Shown here in pieces: positions 1-7,310 of a stretch of DNA of 10,414 nucleotides. Every line of letters starts with the position of its first letter. The stretch's first letter is position 1. The DNA comes from Prevotella sp. CAG:755 (lineage in GTDB: Bacteria; Bacteroidota; Bacteroidia; Bacteroidales; Bacteroidaceae). Position numbers and translations under genes: made by a program. Location: contig HF989168.1 in the NCBI GenBank assembly GCA_000431275.1, positions 1-10,414 on the forward strand, given 5' to 3'. The notes beneath the pieces are model-generated. The model was not told the origin of the DNA. It saw nothing but the letters and a program-made list of their open reading frames with translations, and did no database searches.

Positions 1-234
1 GGGGACGGGATTCTTTTTTGCGGCGTGACGGCGTACATGATTCATCTGTCCTGTCCGTTTCGTGCCCCACGTCTCATGTCTTGGCTTTTTCTTCGTTTAT
101 ATAATTGGAAACAGAGTAAGTTGTACGTCTTTGATAAAACAAAGGTAAACGGTCAGTTTCTTTTCAGAGAAACAGTATGGATGGTGGAGAGCGGATAGGT
201 GATAACTTATTTGACAATTGTTCCCTCATTTTAT
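1..234. other. AT-rich stretch without a supported gene
   Basis: No convincing coding region is seen on either strand. On the minus strand an ATG at 45-43 opens a frame of 15 codons (MNHVRRHAAKKNPVP) that runs off the left edge without a stop; it could be the start of a leftward gene but is too short to judge. A short hairpin, GTTTCT (156-161) with AGAAAC (168-173), lies just upstream of a possible minus-strand -7 box at 140-147. The composition is more AT-rich than most of the window. Confidence 0.4.
140..147 (-). promoter_or_regulatory. possible -7 box TACCTTTG, leftward
   Basis: On the minus strand this reads TACCTTTG, a match to the Bacteroidota -7 consensus TAnnTTTG. It would fire leftwards towards a gene starting near or beyond the left edge. 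No clear -33 partner is visible, so this is a motif match only. Confidence 0.25.
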
Positions 235-770
235 TTAGATATCATTTCTTCTTACGCTGAATACCGTATGTGGCATATCTATTCCGCGATAGCGAACGAC
301 AGTGGTATCGACTAATCTCATGCCAATACGGATTGCAACTTTTTGAGATGCAATGTTTGTATCTCGTATAATGGAATATAAGGCGTCAAAGTGTAATTCA
401 TTAAATCCATATTCGCGGCAAGAAGTTGCAGCTTCAGTAGCATAACCGTTATGCCAATACTTATATGCAAGTAAGTAGCCGATTTCAGGAACTTGTAGTC
501 CTTTGTATTCCTGCATGGTAATGCCGCATTGACCTATCATTTCGCCTGACTTTTTATTAACCACTCCCCATAAACCAAAGCCGTATTCCTTATATCGTCG
601 CAATTGCTTTTGCATCCATGCTATTGTCTCTTCATCGTTGAATGCTCCATTGTACGCATACATACTTTTTCATCCTGCAGTATTAACGACAAAGCGTCCA
701 TATCCGAAAGGTTCATTTCCCGTAATTGCAGTCTGTCTGTGTTTAATGTGATGTGCTTTGTGTAGTTCAT
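235..770 (-). pseudogene. GNAT-family N-acetyltransferase (RimJ/RimL-like), frameshifted
   Basis: This is a GNAT-fold acetyltransferase of the RimJ/RimL type, which moves an acetyl group from acetyl-CoA to an amine; the substrate cannot be read from the sequence. The C-terminal 142 codons (663-235) are intact, with the acetyl-CoA loop region WHNGYATEAA and the C-terminal segment ASQKVAIRIGM. The N-terminal beta strand and helix are missing from that frame but are present just upstream in another frame. From an ATG at 770-768 the minus strand reads 36 codons, including LNTDRLQLREMNLSDMDAL and then LILQDEKV, and these should run straight into MYAYNGAF. One base is missing near a run of five A residues (plus-strand T run 666-670). 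The upstream frame stops at 623-621. Restoring one base gives 178 residues, the usual length for the family. Either the gene is recently inactivated or this is a sequencing error. The region is AT-richer than its neighbours, which may point to transfer. Confidence 0.85.
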
Positions 771-850
771 ACGATGCTTGTTTTTCAGGCTAATTTCTTT
801 ATGCCGTTAGTTCGCAATAAAACTCTTATGTGTGGAGTCTGGCGATGATT

Positions 851-877
851 ATACATTTCCCGGACATTATAATGTAT
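851..877. repeat. small palindrome downstream of the araC-type gene
   Basis: ATACATT (851-857) pairs with AATGTAT (871-877). The right part also contains the perfect 12-bp palindrome ACATTATAATGT (864-875). It begins about 11 bases past the stop of the regulator gene on the minus strand, so it could act as a weak transcription end or an unrelated protein site. There is no U-tract to support a standard terminator. Confidence 0.3.
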
Positions 878-887
878 GAAAGTATCC

Positions 888-1739
888 CTAGGCCTGTTGC
901 AAGGTGCGGCGGTATTCGGAGGGAGATATGTGGGTGGCTTTCTTGAAGAAGCGTGTGAGGTGCGGCTGTTCGACGAAGTTTAGACGCTGCGCTATTTCGG
1001 TGATGGTGAGGCTGGGTTCGGCTAGGAGCACTTTGGCTTCCGCCACGAGTTGCTCGTCGATTAACTGTTTTGGAGTCTTTCCGGCCATGTGTTGAGCCGT
1101 GATGCGGTTCAGGTAGCGCGGCGAGATGCAGAGCCGGTCGGCGTAGAAGTTGACTTGGTGTTCGTGCGAGCCGTGTTCGCGTACCAATTGCATGAAGCGA
1201 TGGCAGAGGGCCTGTGTGCGGCTGTATGGGCGGCTGAGTGCCTGCTTCTCGGGAATTGTATTGAAAAGCCACATGAGCAGGCTCTGCATGTAGTTGAGTT
1301 CTAATTGCCTGCGGAAGTCCGGTTCGTTCTGCTCGAAGAGCATTTCTCCCATATTGAACCACAAGTTGAGTTCGCGCCATGTTTTTTGGCTGCGTTCGTC
1401 GGGTGTATGGACATAATGCGGATGGTCGTGGGCATAGTCGAAATAGGGCGTGTCGATGGGGCGCATGGCCCGGAGAAACACTTCTGTCGGGAATAGCAGC
1501 GCACGGCAGTGGAAGCTGGCGTCCGCAGACATTCTTTGTACAAGGCTACCCGTCAGGAAGATGAGTTCTGTTTGGGGGCAGAGGTCGTAGCGCTGTGCAC
1601 CGGTCGAGATAACGGCCTGTCCGTTCGTACAGGCCAAGTAGAGACCGCAGCGCACATGACGTGGGGAGCGGTCCAGTCCGCTCAGGTCGGTGTGCGACAG
1701 GCGGACAGACGTTGTGTCGGACGGAAGCTCGTGTTCCAT
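888..1739 (-). CDS. AraC-family transcriptional regulator
   Basis: The gene encodes a 283-residue DNA-binding regulator of the AraC/XylS family. The C-terminal third carries the double helix-turn-helix: the first around residues 197-216 (NFYADRLCISPRYLNRI) and the second around 244-278 (LTITEIAQRLNF, then QPHLTRFFKKATHISPSEYRR), the best conserved signature of the family. Residues 1-160 are a divergent N-terminal sensing domain, probably cupin-like, whose ligand cannot be told. The ATG at 1739 follows closely on a -7 box, which supports this start. It is transcribed away from a multidrug exporter gene and the two share a 149-bp control region. In this arrangement the regulator usually controls both itself and the transporter. 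Repeated ATTCTG boxes in that region are the likely binding sites (inference). Family assignment is firm; the regulated compound is unknown. Confidence 0.92.
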   Translation of the reverse strand: MEHELPSDTTSVRLSHTDLSGLDRSPRHVRCGLYLACTNGQAVISTGAQRYDLCPQTELIFLTGSLVQRMSADASFHCRALLFPTEVFLRAMRPIDTPYFDYAHDHPHYVHTPDERSQKTWRELNLWFNMGEMLFEQNEPDFRRQLELNYMQSLLMWLFNTIPEKQALSRPYSRTQALCHRFMQLVREHGSHEHQVNFYADRLCISPRYLNRITAQHMAGKTPKQLIDEQLVAEAKVLLAEPSLTITEIAQRLNFVEQPHLTRFFKKATHISPSEYRRTLQQA

Positions 1740-1762
1740 GTATGAAGTCGTTTTTCAGAATG

Positions 1763-1770
1763 CAAATATA
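1763..1770 (-). promoter_or_regulatory. -7 box TATATTTG of the araC-type gene
   Basis: The minus strand reads TATATTTG, matching TAnnTTTG, 23 bases upstream of the regulator's ATG. No sharp -33 element was seen. One CAGAAT box follows directly, which would suit autorepression. Confidence 0.6.
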
Positions 1771-1857
1771 GGTGTTTTATGCGGATTCTGTTGCTTTTGT
1801 TCTGATTCTGGTATGTTTTGTGCGAGTTTCGCCATGCTGTCTACCTGATTTGTCTCG

Positions 1858-1865
1858 TAATTTTG
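1858..1865 (+). promoter_or_regulatory. -7 box TAATTTTG of the exporter gene
   Basis: TAATTTTG matches the Bacteroidota -7 consensus TAnnTTTG and ends 23 bases before the exporter ATG, giving a short leader. The -33 element is weak, as expected for an activator-dependent promoter. A CAGAAT box starts four bases after it. Confidence 0.65.
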
Positions 1866-1888
1866 CAGTCAGAATGTAAAAAGAAGCT

Positions 1889-3085
1889 ATGTCGAAGTCA
1901 CACTGCTATAATTCAAAGACATTTTTACTCTTTTATTTGGGCCTGCTGAGTGCGTTCGGGCCGTTTGTGATGGATATGTATTTGCCGTCGCTGCCTTCGA
2001 TGACGGGTTATTTCCATACGTCAGCCTCGGCTGTCCAGTGGGGGCTTACCAGCTGCATGGCAGGGCTTGCCATAGGGCAGCTCGTGTTCGGAATGCTGAG
2101 TGATGCCTATGGGCGCCGGCGCCCCTTGTTCGTGGCTTTGTGCCTTTTCTTGCTTTCCACAATGGGCTGCCTTTATGCAGGCACCATCGGGGAGTTCGTC
2201 GTTTCACGTTTTGTACAGGGGCTGGCTGGTGCCGGAGGCGCAGTGCTGTCCCGCTCGGTGGCAGCAGACCGTTATTCGGCCCGTGAATTGGCAGCAGTGT
2301 TGGCAGTTGTAGGTTCCATCAATGGTGTGGCTACGGTGGCAGCTCCTGTGGCTGGCGGGCTGCTCGACGCTGTAGCCGGCTGGCAAGGCATATTCTGGTT
2401 CCTTTTCACTTTGGGTCTGTTGCTGGTGGGTGCCACATGCCGCTTCCGCGAAACCCTTTCCCCTTCGTGCCGTAAGCCTTGGTCTTTCCGTGAGGTACGT
2501 GCAGGTTTCCTTAGCGTCCTGCGTAACCGCAGCTATGTGTCTAATGTCATGCAGTATGGTTTGTCGATGGCCTTGCTGTTCACTTATATCTCGTCGGCAC
2601 CGTTCATCATGCAGCACCACTTCCACCTTTCACCTCTTACGTTCAGCCTGTTTTTTGGTGTCAACGCCTTGGCCATGGTGGGGGCTACGGGGCTGTCCGC
2701 GCGTTTCGCGCATATGGCGAGGGCGCTTCACGTAGCCTCGCGCGGACAGTTCATTTTCGGTCTTTCGTTATGCGTGGCGTTGGCTGCGGGTTGTCCGTTT
2801 TGGGTATACGAACTGCTTGTATTTGTGCTGCTGGCAGCAGTGGGGCTCGGGTTCACGGCTTCCAATGCCTTGGCCATGGACAGCGAGCGCGACCGCGCCG
2901 GTGTGGCTTCGGCCCTGTTGGGTGCGGCGGGCTTTGCCGGCGGTGTGGTGGTGACGCCTCTTGTGGGATTGGGCGATATTCTCATGACCACGGGGCTGCT
3001 TCTCGTTGCGCTTTCCATGTCCTCGTGGTTACTGCTGCGTCGTGCGACACGTTTTTGGGCATTTCCTACGGCTGTCGGGCGTTGA
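1889..3085 (+). CDS. MFS drug exporter, Bcr/CflA type
   Basis: The gene encodes a 398-residue major facilitator superfamily inner-membrane transporter with about 12 membrane segments, exporting small compounds in exchange for protons. The hallmark of the Bcr/CflA (DHA1) drug-resistance group is in the first helix, FGPFVMDMYLPSLPSM (about residues 23-38). The loop 2-3 motif A is GMLSDAYGRRRPL (68-80). Helix 4 has QGLAGAGGAVLSRS (110-123), and helix 5 has APVAGG (152-157), the antiporter motif C. The length matches the family. The gene is divergent from an AraC-type regulator and has a short leader after its -7 box. Relatives export bicyclomycin, chloramphenicol or sulfonamides, but the substrate here cannot be read from sequence. 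The subfamily call is strong; actual drug resistance is not shown. Confidence 0.92.
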   Translation: MSKSHCYNSKTFLLFYLGLLSAFGPFVMDMYLPSLPSMTGYFHTSASAVQWGLTSCMAGLAIGQLVFGMLSDAYGRRRPLFVALCLFLLSTMGCLYAGTIGEFVVSRFVQGLAGAGGAVLSRSVAADRYSARELAAVLAVVGSINGVATVAAPVAGGLLDAVAGWQGIFWFLFTLGLLLVGATCRFRETLSPSCRKPWSFREVRAGFLSVLRNRSYVSNVMQYGLSMALLFTYISSAPFIMQHHFHLSPLTFSLFFGVNALAMVGATGLSARFAHMARALHVASRGQFIFGLSLCVALAAGCPFWVYELLVFVLLAAVGLGFTASNALAMDSERDRAGVASALLGAAGFAGGVVVTPLVGLGDILMTTGLLLVALSMSSWLLLRRATRFWAFPTAVGR

Positions 3086-3167
3086 TGCTTACATGTTTCG
3101 TGGGTGGACTATCATGTTCCTCCATGCCGTTTTTCGTTGATGCTGTGCTGTGATTTCCCTATCACTC

Positions 3168-3230
3168 CCCATACGTACATCCCCGCTTGATTGTTGCGTC
3201 AGCATTATCAAGCGGGGATGTACGTATGGG
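3168..3230. terminator. perfect 24-bp-arm hairpin between convergent genes
   Basis: The arms at 3168-3191 and 3207-3230 are perfectly complementary over 24 bases, with a 15-base loop (3192-3206). The arm core is ACATCCCCGCTTGAT. It starts 10 bases past the tcdA stop and lies 82 bases past the exporter stop, so it is placed to end transcription from both sides. No run of U follows it on either strand, so it is not a textbook intrinsic terminator. It could also be a dispersed palindromic repeat. Confidence 0.6.
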
Positions 3231-3240
3231 TGTGGAGCGA

Positions 3241-3966
3241 TCAGAGTTTCCGTATGACATAGGCGGCGAGGAAGCAGCCGAATGTGGCAGGCATGTAGCT
3301 GACGGTGCCGGCGGTTGTTTTCTTGTTTCTCTCGCCTTCTACGGTCATGACGGCTGCGCGGTCGGCCTGCTCGGTGGAGAAGACGACGGGGAGTTTCCAG
3401 CCGCGCAGTCCTGCGCGGGCCAGGTTGTGGCGGACTGCCTTGGCCAGTCCGCAGTGGAACGTGCGCCAAAGGTCGTCTTGACGGATCTGCGTGATGTCCG
3501 TCTTCGCCCCGGCGCCCATCGACGAGACGATGGGTTGGTGTCGGCGCAGGGCCTCAATGAGCAGGGCGCATTTGGGGGCAATGGTGTCGATGGCGTCGAC
3601 GATGAAGTCGAAGTTCTCGTCGAGGAGGGCGGGCATATCGTCGGGCGTGAGATACGCAGCGCGGACGTCGAGGTGGAGGCGGGGATTGATGTCGAGGAAA
3701 CGGCGGGCGAGGACGTCCACCTTTTTCTGTCCGACGAGGGAGTGGAGGGCCGGTAGCTGGCGGTTGATGTTTGAAGGGGCCACGCAGTCAGCGTCGATGA
3801 GGGTCAGTCTTCCGACACCTGCGCGGCAGAGCATCTCGGCGGCATAGGCGCCCACTCCGCCTGTCCCGACCACGGCTATCGAGGCGCGGGCCATCCGTTC
3901 GCAGCGTTCTTCGCCGAGCAGCAGGCGGGTGCGTTCTTGCCAGTTTTCGTCGGGTGTGAGGGTCAT
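3241..3966 (-). CDS. tcdA: tRNA threonylcarbamoyladenosine dehydratase (TcdA, ThiF/E1-like)
   Basis: This 241-residue E1-like enzyme belongs to the YgdL/CsdL branch (TcdA). TcdA uses ATP to cyclise threonylcarbamoyladenosine at position 37 of tRNAs that read ANN codons, giving ct6A. The nucleotide-binding loop is VVGTGGVGAYAAEM (32-45), followed by LIDAD (56-60) and SNINRQ (65-70), the ThiF-fold ATP site. DFIVDAID (120-127) and SSMGAGAKTD (148-157) are also typical of TcdA. The length suits the Bacteroidota versions, somewhat shorter than the E. coli protein. I chose the ATG at 3966 because it overlaps the upstream antiporter stop as ATGA and places the conserved domain at the right distance; longer frames back to 4200 only read antiporter sequence. 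The gene probably has no promoter of its own and is translationally coupled to the antiporter. Confidence 0.92.
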   Translation of the reverse strand: MTLTPDENWQERTRLLLGEERCERMARASIAVVGTGGVGAYAAEMLCRAGVGRLTLIDADCVAPSNINRQLPALHSLVGQKKVDVLARRFLDINPRLHLDVRAAYLTPDDMPALLDENFDFIVDAIDTIAPKCALLIEALRRHQPIVSSMGAGAKTDITQIRQDDLWRTFHCGLAKAVRHNLARAGLRGWKLPVVFSTEQADRAAVMTVEGERNKKTTAGTVSYMPATFGCFLAAYVIRKL

Positions 3967-6050
3967 TCGTGTGGGGCTGAGGGTGAGAGGGCGGCACTGA
4001 ACGACGAGGGGTGTACTTCTGCCGATCCGTATTGGTCGGGGTAGATGACGAGCAGGCTCCGGCTTGAAAAATAGCGTTCCAGGAGATCGGGCAGGGTGTC
4101 GAGCCGCTGCTTGTATGAGAGGGTTCCGCGGCGTGCTGCGACAACCGCGACGAGGTGGTCGGACGCCACGTGGCTTGCGATGCTGACAAGGTTGCTCCAA
4201 TCGGTGAACACTACGCCGTTATAGGTGCGGTCGTCGTGGCGTTCCTGCATGACACGGGTGATGCCGTCGAGTGTCTTGGGGTGTGCGTAGAATGTGATGC
4301 GCCCGTCGAGTTGCCCGGCGATGCGCGCGATGCGGTCGATCCAGCGCTGGAATCCGACCTCGAACTGCGCCTTCGACGGGACGAGCACATGGATGCGCCG
4401 CAGCGTGTTGAACGGCACTGTGCAGCGTAGCACCGAGATCTGCCGGTCGATGCCGGCGATGAGCGTCTGGGCCACGCGGCCGTAGTAGATGTCCGACAGG
4501 TGTTGCCGTTGGTGCAGGCCAATGATGATTTCCGTGGCGCGGAATTCTTTCATTGCATGGATCAGGCCACTGGTCACGTTGACAGCCCAGCGGCTTTGCG
4601 TTTCCATCTTGATGTCGACGGCGGCCGCCATGCTGACCGCTTTGTCCAACATGCGCAGCCCTTGCGCGCGGGCTTTTTCGCTCTCTGCGTTGTCGAGGAC
4701 CACGTTGACCGCTACGAGTGGCATGCCCCGCTTGTGGGCGCCTATCAGGGCGAGGGCCACGAGCGAACTGACCGTCGAGGGATTGTGAAGCGCAATCATG
4801 ATTTTCTCTTCGTCCTGCGTCTGCTGAGTGCCGGTTTCTGCATGTAGGGCGAGCTCCTTTGCCGCGTGTTCAGTGGCGAACGAGCTGATGATGCACGAGA
4901 AGAGGATGAGCATGACGATGGCGTTCATCACTTCGTCGCTCATCAGGGGCTGTCCCGGAGCCACATAAAGGGCCGTGCCCACCATCACCATGGCCAGCGC
5001 GCCGGCCGCGTGCCCGTTGCTCAGGCCGAACATCATCCAGCCTGACGCCTTGTCCCAGCGGAAGAACCGCCGGCAGATCCATGCCGCCAAACCTTTTGAC
5101 GCGGTGGCTGCCACCAAGATCACCAACACGACCCATAGCGTGTGCCAGCCCTCAAAGAGCAGGCTGACGTTGATGAGCATGCCCACACCGATAAGGAAGT
5201 AAGGGATGAACAGGGCGTTGCCCACGAAGTCGATGCGGTGCATCAGTGGGGAAGCCGGGGGGATGTAGCGGTTCAGCACAAGTCCGGCAAGGAAGGCGCC
5301 GAAGATGCCTTCGAGGCCGCACAGCTTGCTGAACGCCGCACTGAAAAAAACGATGATCAGCACAAAGATGTACTGGAACACATTGTCGGCCACGTTGTGG
5401 AAAAAGCCGCGGATGATGGGCGGCAGGGCAAAAAACATGAACAGGCAGAAAAGGATGCACTTCACTGCGAGCCAAACCCAGAAGACAGCGTCGCCCGAGC
5501 CTGTGAACGTGCCCGAAATACCGGCCAGCACGAGCAGCGAACCGAGCACGGCCAGCATCGTGGCGCCTACGCTGATGGTCACGCTGATGTGGCGCATGAG
5601 ACCATAGCGCGTGACGATGGGGAACGCAACGAGGGTGTGCGAGGCCAGGATGCAAGCCAGAAGCAGTGAGGCGGCAGGCGGATAGTGAAGCACGAAATGC
5701 CCCACGACATAACCTGCCACGCCGGGAATCACCACTGTGGCTGCCCCGAACGTCAGCCCCCGGCTCAGGTTACGTTTCAAGCCGCCGATGTCCATGCCCA
5801 GTCCGGCCGTGAACATGATGTAGTAGAGTCCCACCTCGCCGAAGATTTGGAAACTCGCGTCGCGCCGAAGCAGTCCCAAACCGTACTCGCCTACCAGGAT
5901 TCCCGCCAGCACCATGCCAATGATGTGGGGGATGTGCAGGCGGTTCAGCAGCATGGGCGCGAAAAGGATGATACAGAGCACGACGAAGAAGATCCAGGTC
6001 GGATCCGTGATGGGGAAGTAGTGCGATATGTCGGCCAACAATTGCGTCAC
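3963..6050 (-). CDS. CPA2-family cation/proton antiporter with UspA-like C-terminal region
   Basis: The protein is a monovalent cation/proton antiporter of the inner membrane with a cytoplasmic tail. From the preferred GTG start it has 695 residues. Residues 18-392 form the Na+/H+ exchanger domain with roughly 12-13 membrane helices; recognisable parts are LHIPHIIGMVLAGILVG, ILASHTLVAFPIVTRYG and GLEGIFGAFLAGLVLNRYIP. After a polar linker (TGTQQTQDEE), about 417-545 and 552-675 look like two universal-stress-protein-like domains; the first has KIMIALHNPSTVSSLVALAL and later EIIIGLHQRQHLSDIYYGRV. Such tails are thought to gate transport by binding nucleotides, but the classical Usp glycine loop is not obvious here. 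The frame is open to an ATG at 6158, but those 36 extra residues do not resemble the family and would cover the divergent asd promoter; the GTG at 6050 gives MTQLLADISHYFPITDPTW. Whether it carries Na+ or K+ is unknown. Confidence 0.85.
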   Translation of the reverse strand: MTQLLADISHYFPITDPTWIFFVVLCIILFAPMLLNRLHIPHIIGMVLAGILVGEYGLGLLRRDASFQIFGEVGLYYIMFTAGLGMDIGGLKRNLSRGLTFGAATVVIPGVAGYVVGHFVLHYPPAASLLLACILASHTLVAFPIVTRYGLMRHISVTISVGATMLAVLGSLLVLAGISGTFTGSGDAVFWVWLAVKCILFCLFMFFALPPIIRGFFHNVADNVFQYIFVLIIVFFSAAFSKLCGLEGIFGAFLAGLVLNRYIPPASPLMHRIDFVGNALFIPYFLIGVGMLINVSLLFEGWHTLWVVLVILVAATASKGLAAWICRRFFRWDKASGWMMFGLSNGHAAGALAMVMVGTALYVAPGQPLMSDEVMNAIVMLILFSCIISSFATEHAAKELALHAETGTQQTQDEEKIMIALHNPSTVSSLVALALIGAHKRGMPLVAVNVVLDNAESEKARAQGLRMLDKAVSMAAAVDIKMETQSRWAVNVTSGLIHAMKEFRATEIIIGLHQRQHLSDIYYGRVAQTLIAGIDRQISVLRCTVPFNTLRRIHVLVPSKAQFEVGFQRWIDRIARIAGQLDGRITFYAHPKTLDGITRVMQERHDDRTYNGVVFTDWSNLVSIASHVASDHLVAVVAARRGTLSYKQRLDTLPDLLERYFSSRSLLVIYPDQYGSAEVHPSSFSAALSPSAPHE

Positions 6051-6068
6051 ATGCTCAGTATTTAATTG

Positions 6069-6076
6069 CAAAGGAA
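6069..6076 (-). promoter_or_regulatory. possible -7 box TTCCTTTG of the antiporter-tcdA unit
   Basis: The minus strand reads TTCCTTTG, one base off the TAnnTTTG consensus, 18 bases before the preferred GTG start. If it is used, an ATG start at 6158 would lie upstream of the transcript, so this box helps decide the start. No good -33 element was seen. Confidence 0.35.
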
Positions 6077-6119
6077 AGAAAAAGTTGGGATTTTCAGCCG
6101 TTTTGCCGTAGAAAAGTTC

Positions 6120-6127
6120 TACTTTTG
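6120..6127 (+). promoter_or_regulatory. -7 box TACTTTTG of asd
   Basis: TACTTTTG matches TAnnTTTG and gives an expected leader of about 40 bases before the ATG at 6175. A TTTTG at 6101-6105 is closer than the usual -33 spacing, so the upstream element remains unclear. Confidence 0.6.
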
Positions 6128-6174
6128 CACGGCAATCACTCACATTGCCGATAATCATTCAATCCGAAAAGAAA

Positions 6175-7185
6175 ATGAACGTAGCAATCGTCGGCGCCAG
6201 CGGCGCCGTAGGCCAAGAGTTCCTTCGCGTGTTGGCCGAGCGCGACTTCCCTGTCGATAACCTCCTCTTGTTCGGTTCTACCCGTAGTGCGGGCAAGAAG
6301 TACGTGTTCAAGGGTAAGGAATATACCGTTCAGCTGCTCCAGCACGACGACGCCTTCAAGGGCGTGGACGTGGCGTTCACCTCGGCCGGGGCGGGAGCCT
6401 CGAAAGAGTTTGCCGCCGACATCACCAAGTATGGCGCGGTCATGATTGACAATTCGAGCGCTTTCCGTATGGATGAAGACGTGCCTCTCGTCGTGCCGGA
6501 GTGCAACGCCGAAGATGCGCTTAACCGTCCGCGCGGCATCATCGCCAATCCCAACTGCACGACAATCATGATGGTCGTGGCGCTCAAAGTCATCAACGAT
6601 ATCAGTCCCATCCGGCGCGTCCATGTGTCCACTTATCAGGCTGCCAGCGGAGCAGGCCAGGCCGCGATGGACGAACTTTATGCGCAGTATCGCCAGGTGC
6701 TTGCCGGCGAGGACGTCACGGTCGAAAAATTCCCCTATCAGCTGGCGTTCAATCTCATTCCGCAGGTCGACGTGTTCCAAGACAATGGATACACCAAAGA
6801 AGAGATGAAGATGTTCAACGAAACCCGGAAAATCATGCACAGCGACATCCTGACAAGCGCCACGTGTGTGCGCGTGCCGTCGCTGCGGTCGCATTCCGAA
6901 AGCGTATGGGTCGAGACCGAGTCGCCCATCAGCGTCGAGCAGGCACGCCAAGCCATCGCCGGCGGCGATGGACTTGTCCTGATGGACAACCCTGCGGCCA
7001 AGGAATACCCCATGCCTCTCTTCCTTGCCGGTAAGGACGAAGTCTTCGTGGGCCGTATCCGTAAGGATTTGGCCAATCCCAATGGCCTCACATTCTGGCT
7101 CGTAAGCGACCAGATCAAGAAGGGAGCCGCCCTCAACGCCGTGCAGATTGCCGAGTATCTCCTGCGCGTCGGCAACTTGAAGTGA
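6175..7185 (+). CDS. asd: aspartate-semialdehyde dehydrogenase
   Basis: This 336-residue cytoplasmic enzyme reduces aspartyl-4-phosphate to aspartate-4-semialdehyde with NADPH. This is the shared step towards lysine, diaminopimelate for the cell wall, threonine and methionine. The Rossmann loop is VGASGAVG (6-13). The catalytic cysteine is Cys128 in [10 protein letters not shown], with Gln155 in [10 protein letters not shown] and His240 in [10 protein letters not shown] completing the conserved active site. The length is normal for the family. I chose the ATG at 6175 because the Rossmann strand NVAIVGASG starts at once after it, as in relatives; an in-frame ATG at 6145 would add ten residues with no counterpart. 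The leader just before it is A-rich rather than GGAGG-like. It stands alone, divergent from the antiporter and ended by a long hairpin. Confidence 0.97.
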   Translation: MNVAIVGASGAVGQEFLRVLAERDFPVDNLLLFGSTRSAGKKYVFKGKEYTVQLLQHDDAFKGVDVAFTSAGAGASKEFAADITKYGAVMIDNSSAFRMDEDVPLVVPECNAEDALNRPRGIIANPNCTTIMMVVALKVINDISPIRRVHVSTYQAASGAGQAAMDELYAQYRQVLAGEDVTVEKFPYQLAFNLIPQVDVFQDNGYTKEEMKMFNETRKIMHSDILTSATCVRVPSLRSHSESVWVETESPISVEQARQAIAGGDGLVLMDNPAAKEYPMPLFLAGKDEVFVGRIRKDLANPNGLTFWLVSDQIKKGAALNAVQIAEYLLRVGNLK

Positions 7186-7216
7186 CGCTCCGGCGCATTC
7201 CCCGCGCCTTTTTAGG

Positions 7217-7266
7217 ACACAGCGAGCCCCGCCTGTCGCGAAGAACGCAGGCGGGGCTCGCTGTGT
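7217..7266. terminator. perfect 19-bp-arm hairpin between convergent genes
   Basis: The arms at 7217-7235 (ACACAGCGAGCCCCGCCTG) and 7248-7266 are perfect complements around a 12-base loop. It lies 31 bases past the asd stop and 44 bases past the stop of the leftward 84-residue gene, so it can serve both. There is no U-run after it in either direction. Position and strength suggest transcription termination or 3'-end protection. Confidence 0.65.
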
Positions 7267-7310
7267 GTGGTCGGTCGGCCGGCGCGGCGGTTGCCGGCAG
7301 GCGATGGGGC

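Larger units (their letters stand above)
1756..1875. promoter_or_regulatory. candidate operator: four ATTCTG/CAGAAT boxes
   Basis: The hexamer ATTCTG occurs four times in 120 bp: at 1785-1790 and 1805-1810 on the plus strand, exactly 20 bp apart as a direct repeat (GATTCTG both times), and as CAGAAT at 1756-1761 and 1870-1875. The outer two lie immediately downstream of the -7 boxes of the two divergent genes, so they would cover both transcription starts. The two central copies are also each followed by TTTTGT. AraC-type proteins bind direct repeats spaced by about two helical turns, so this fits the adjacent regulator; binding itself is inferred. Confidence 0.5.

Noticed and set aside
661..674. 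Programmed -1 ribosomal frameshift in the acetyltransferase
   Set aside because: The site reads GAT GAA AAA GTA, which lacks a proper X XXY YYZ heptamer, and this enzyme family is not known for frameshifting; a one-base loss is simpler.
3967..4200. N-terminal extension of tcdA to 4200
   Set aside because: These codons read the antiporter's C-terminal end in another frame, and the TcdA domain begins just after the ATG at 3966.
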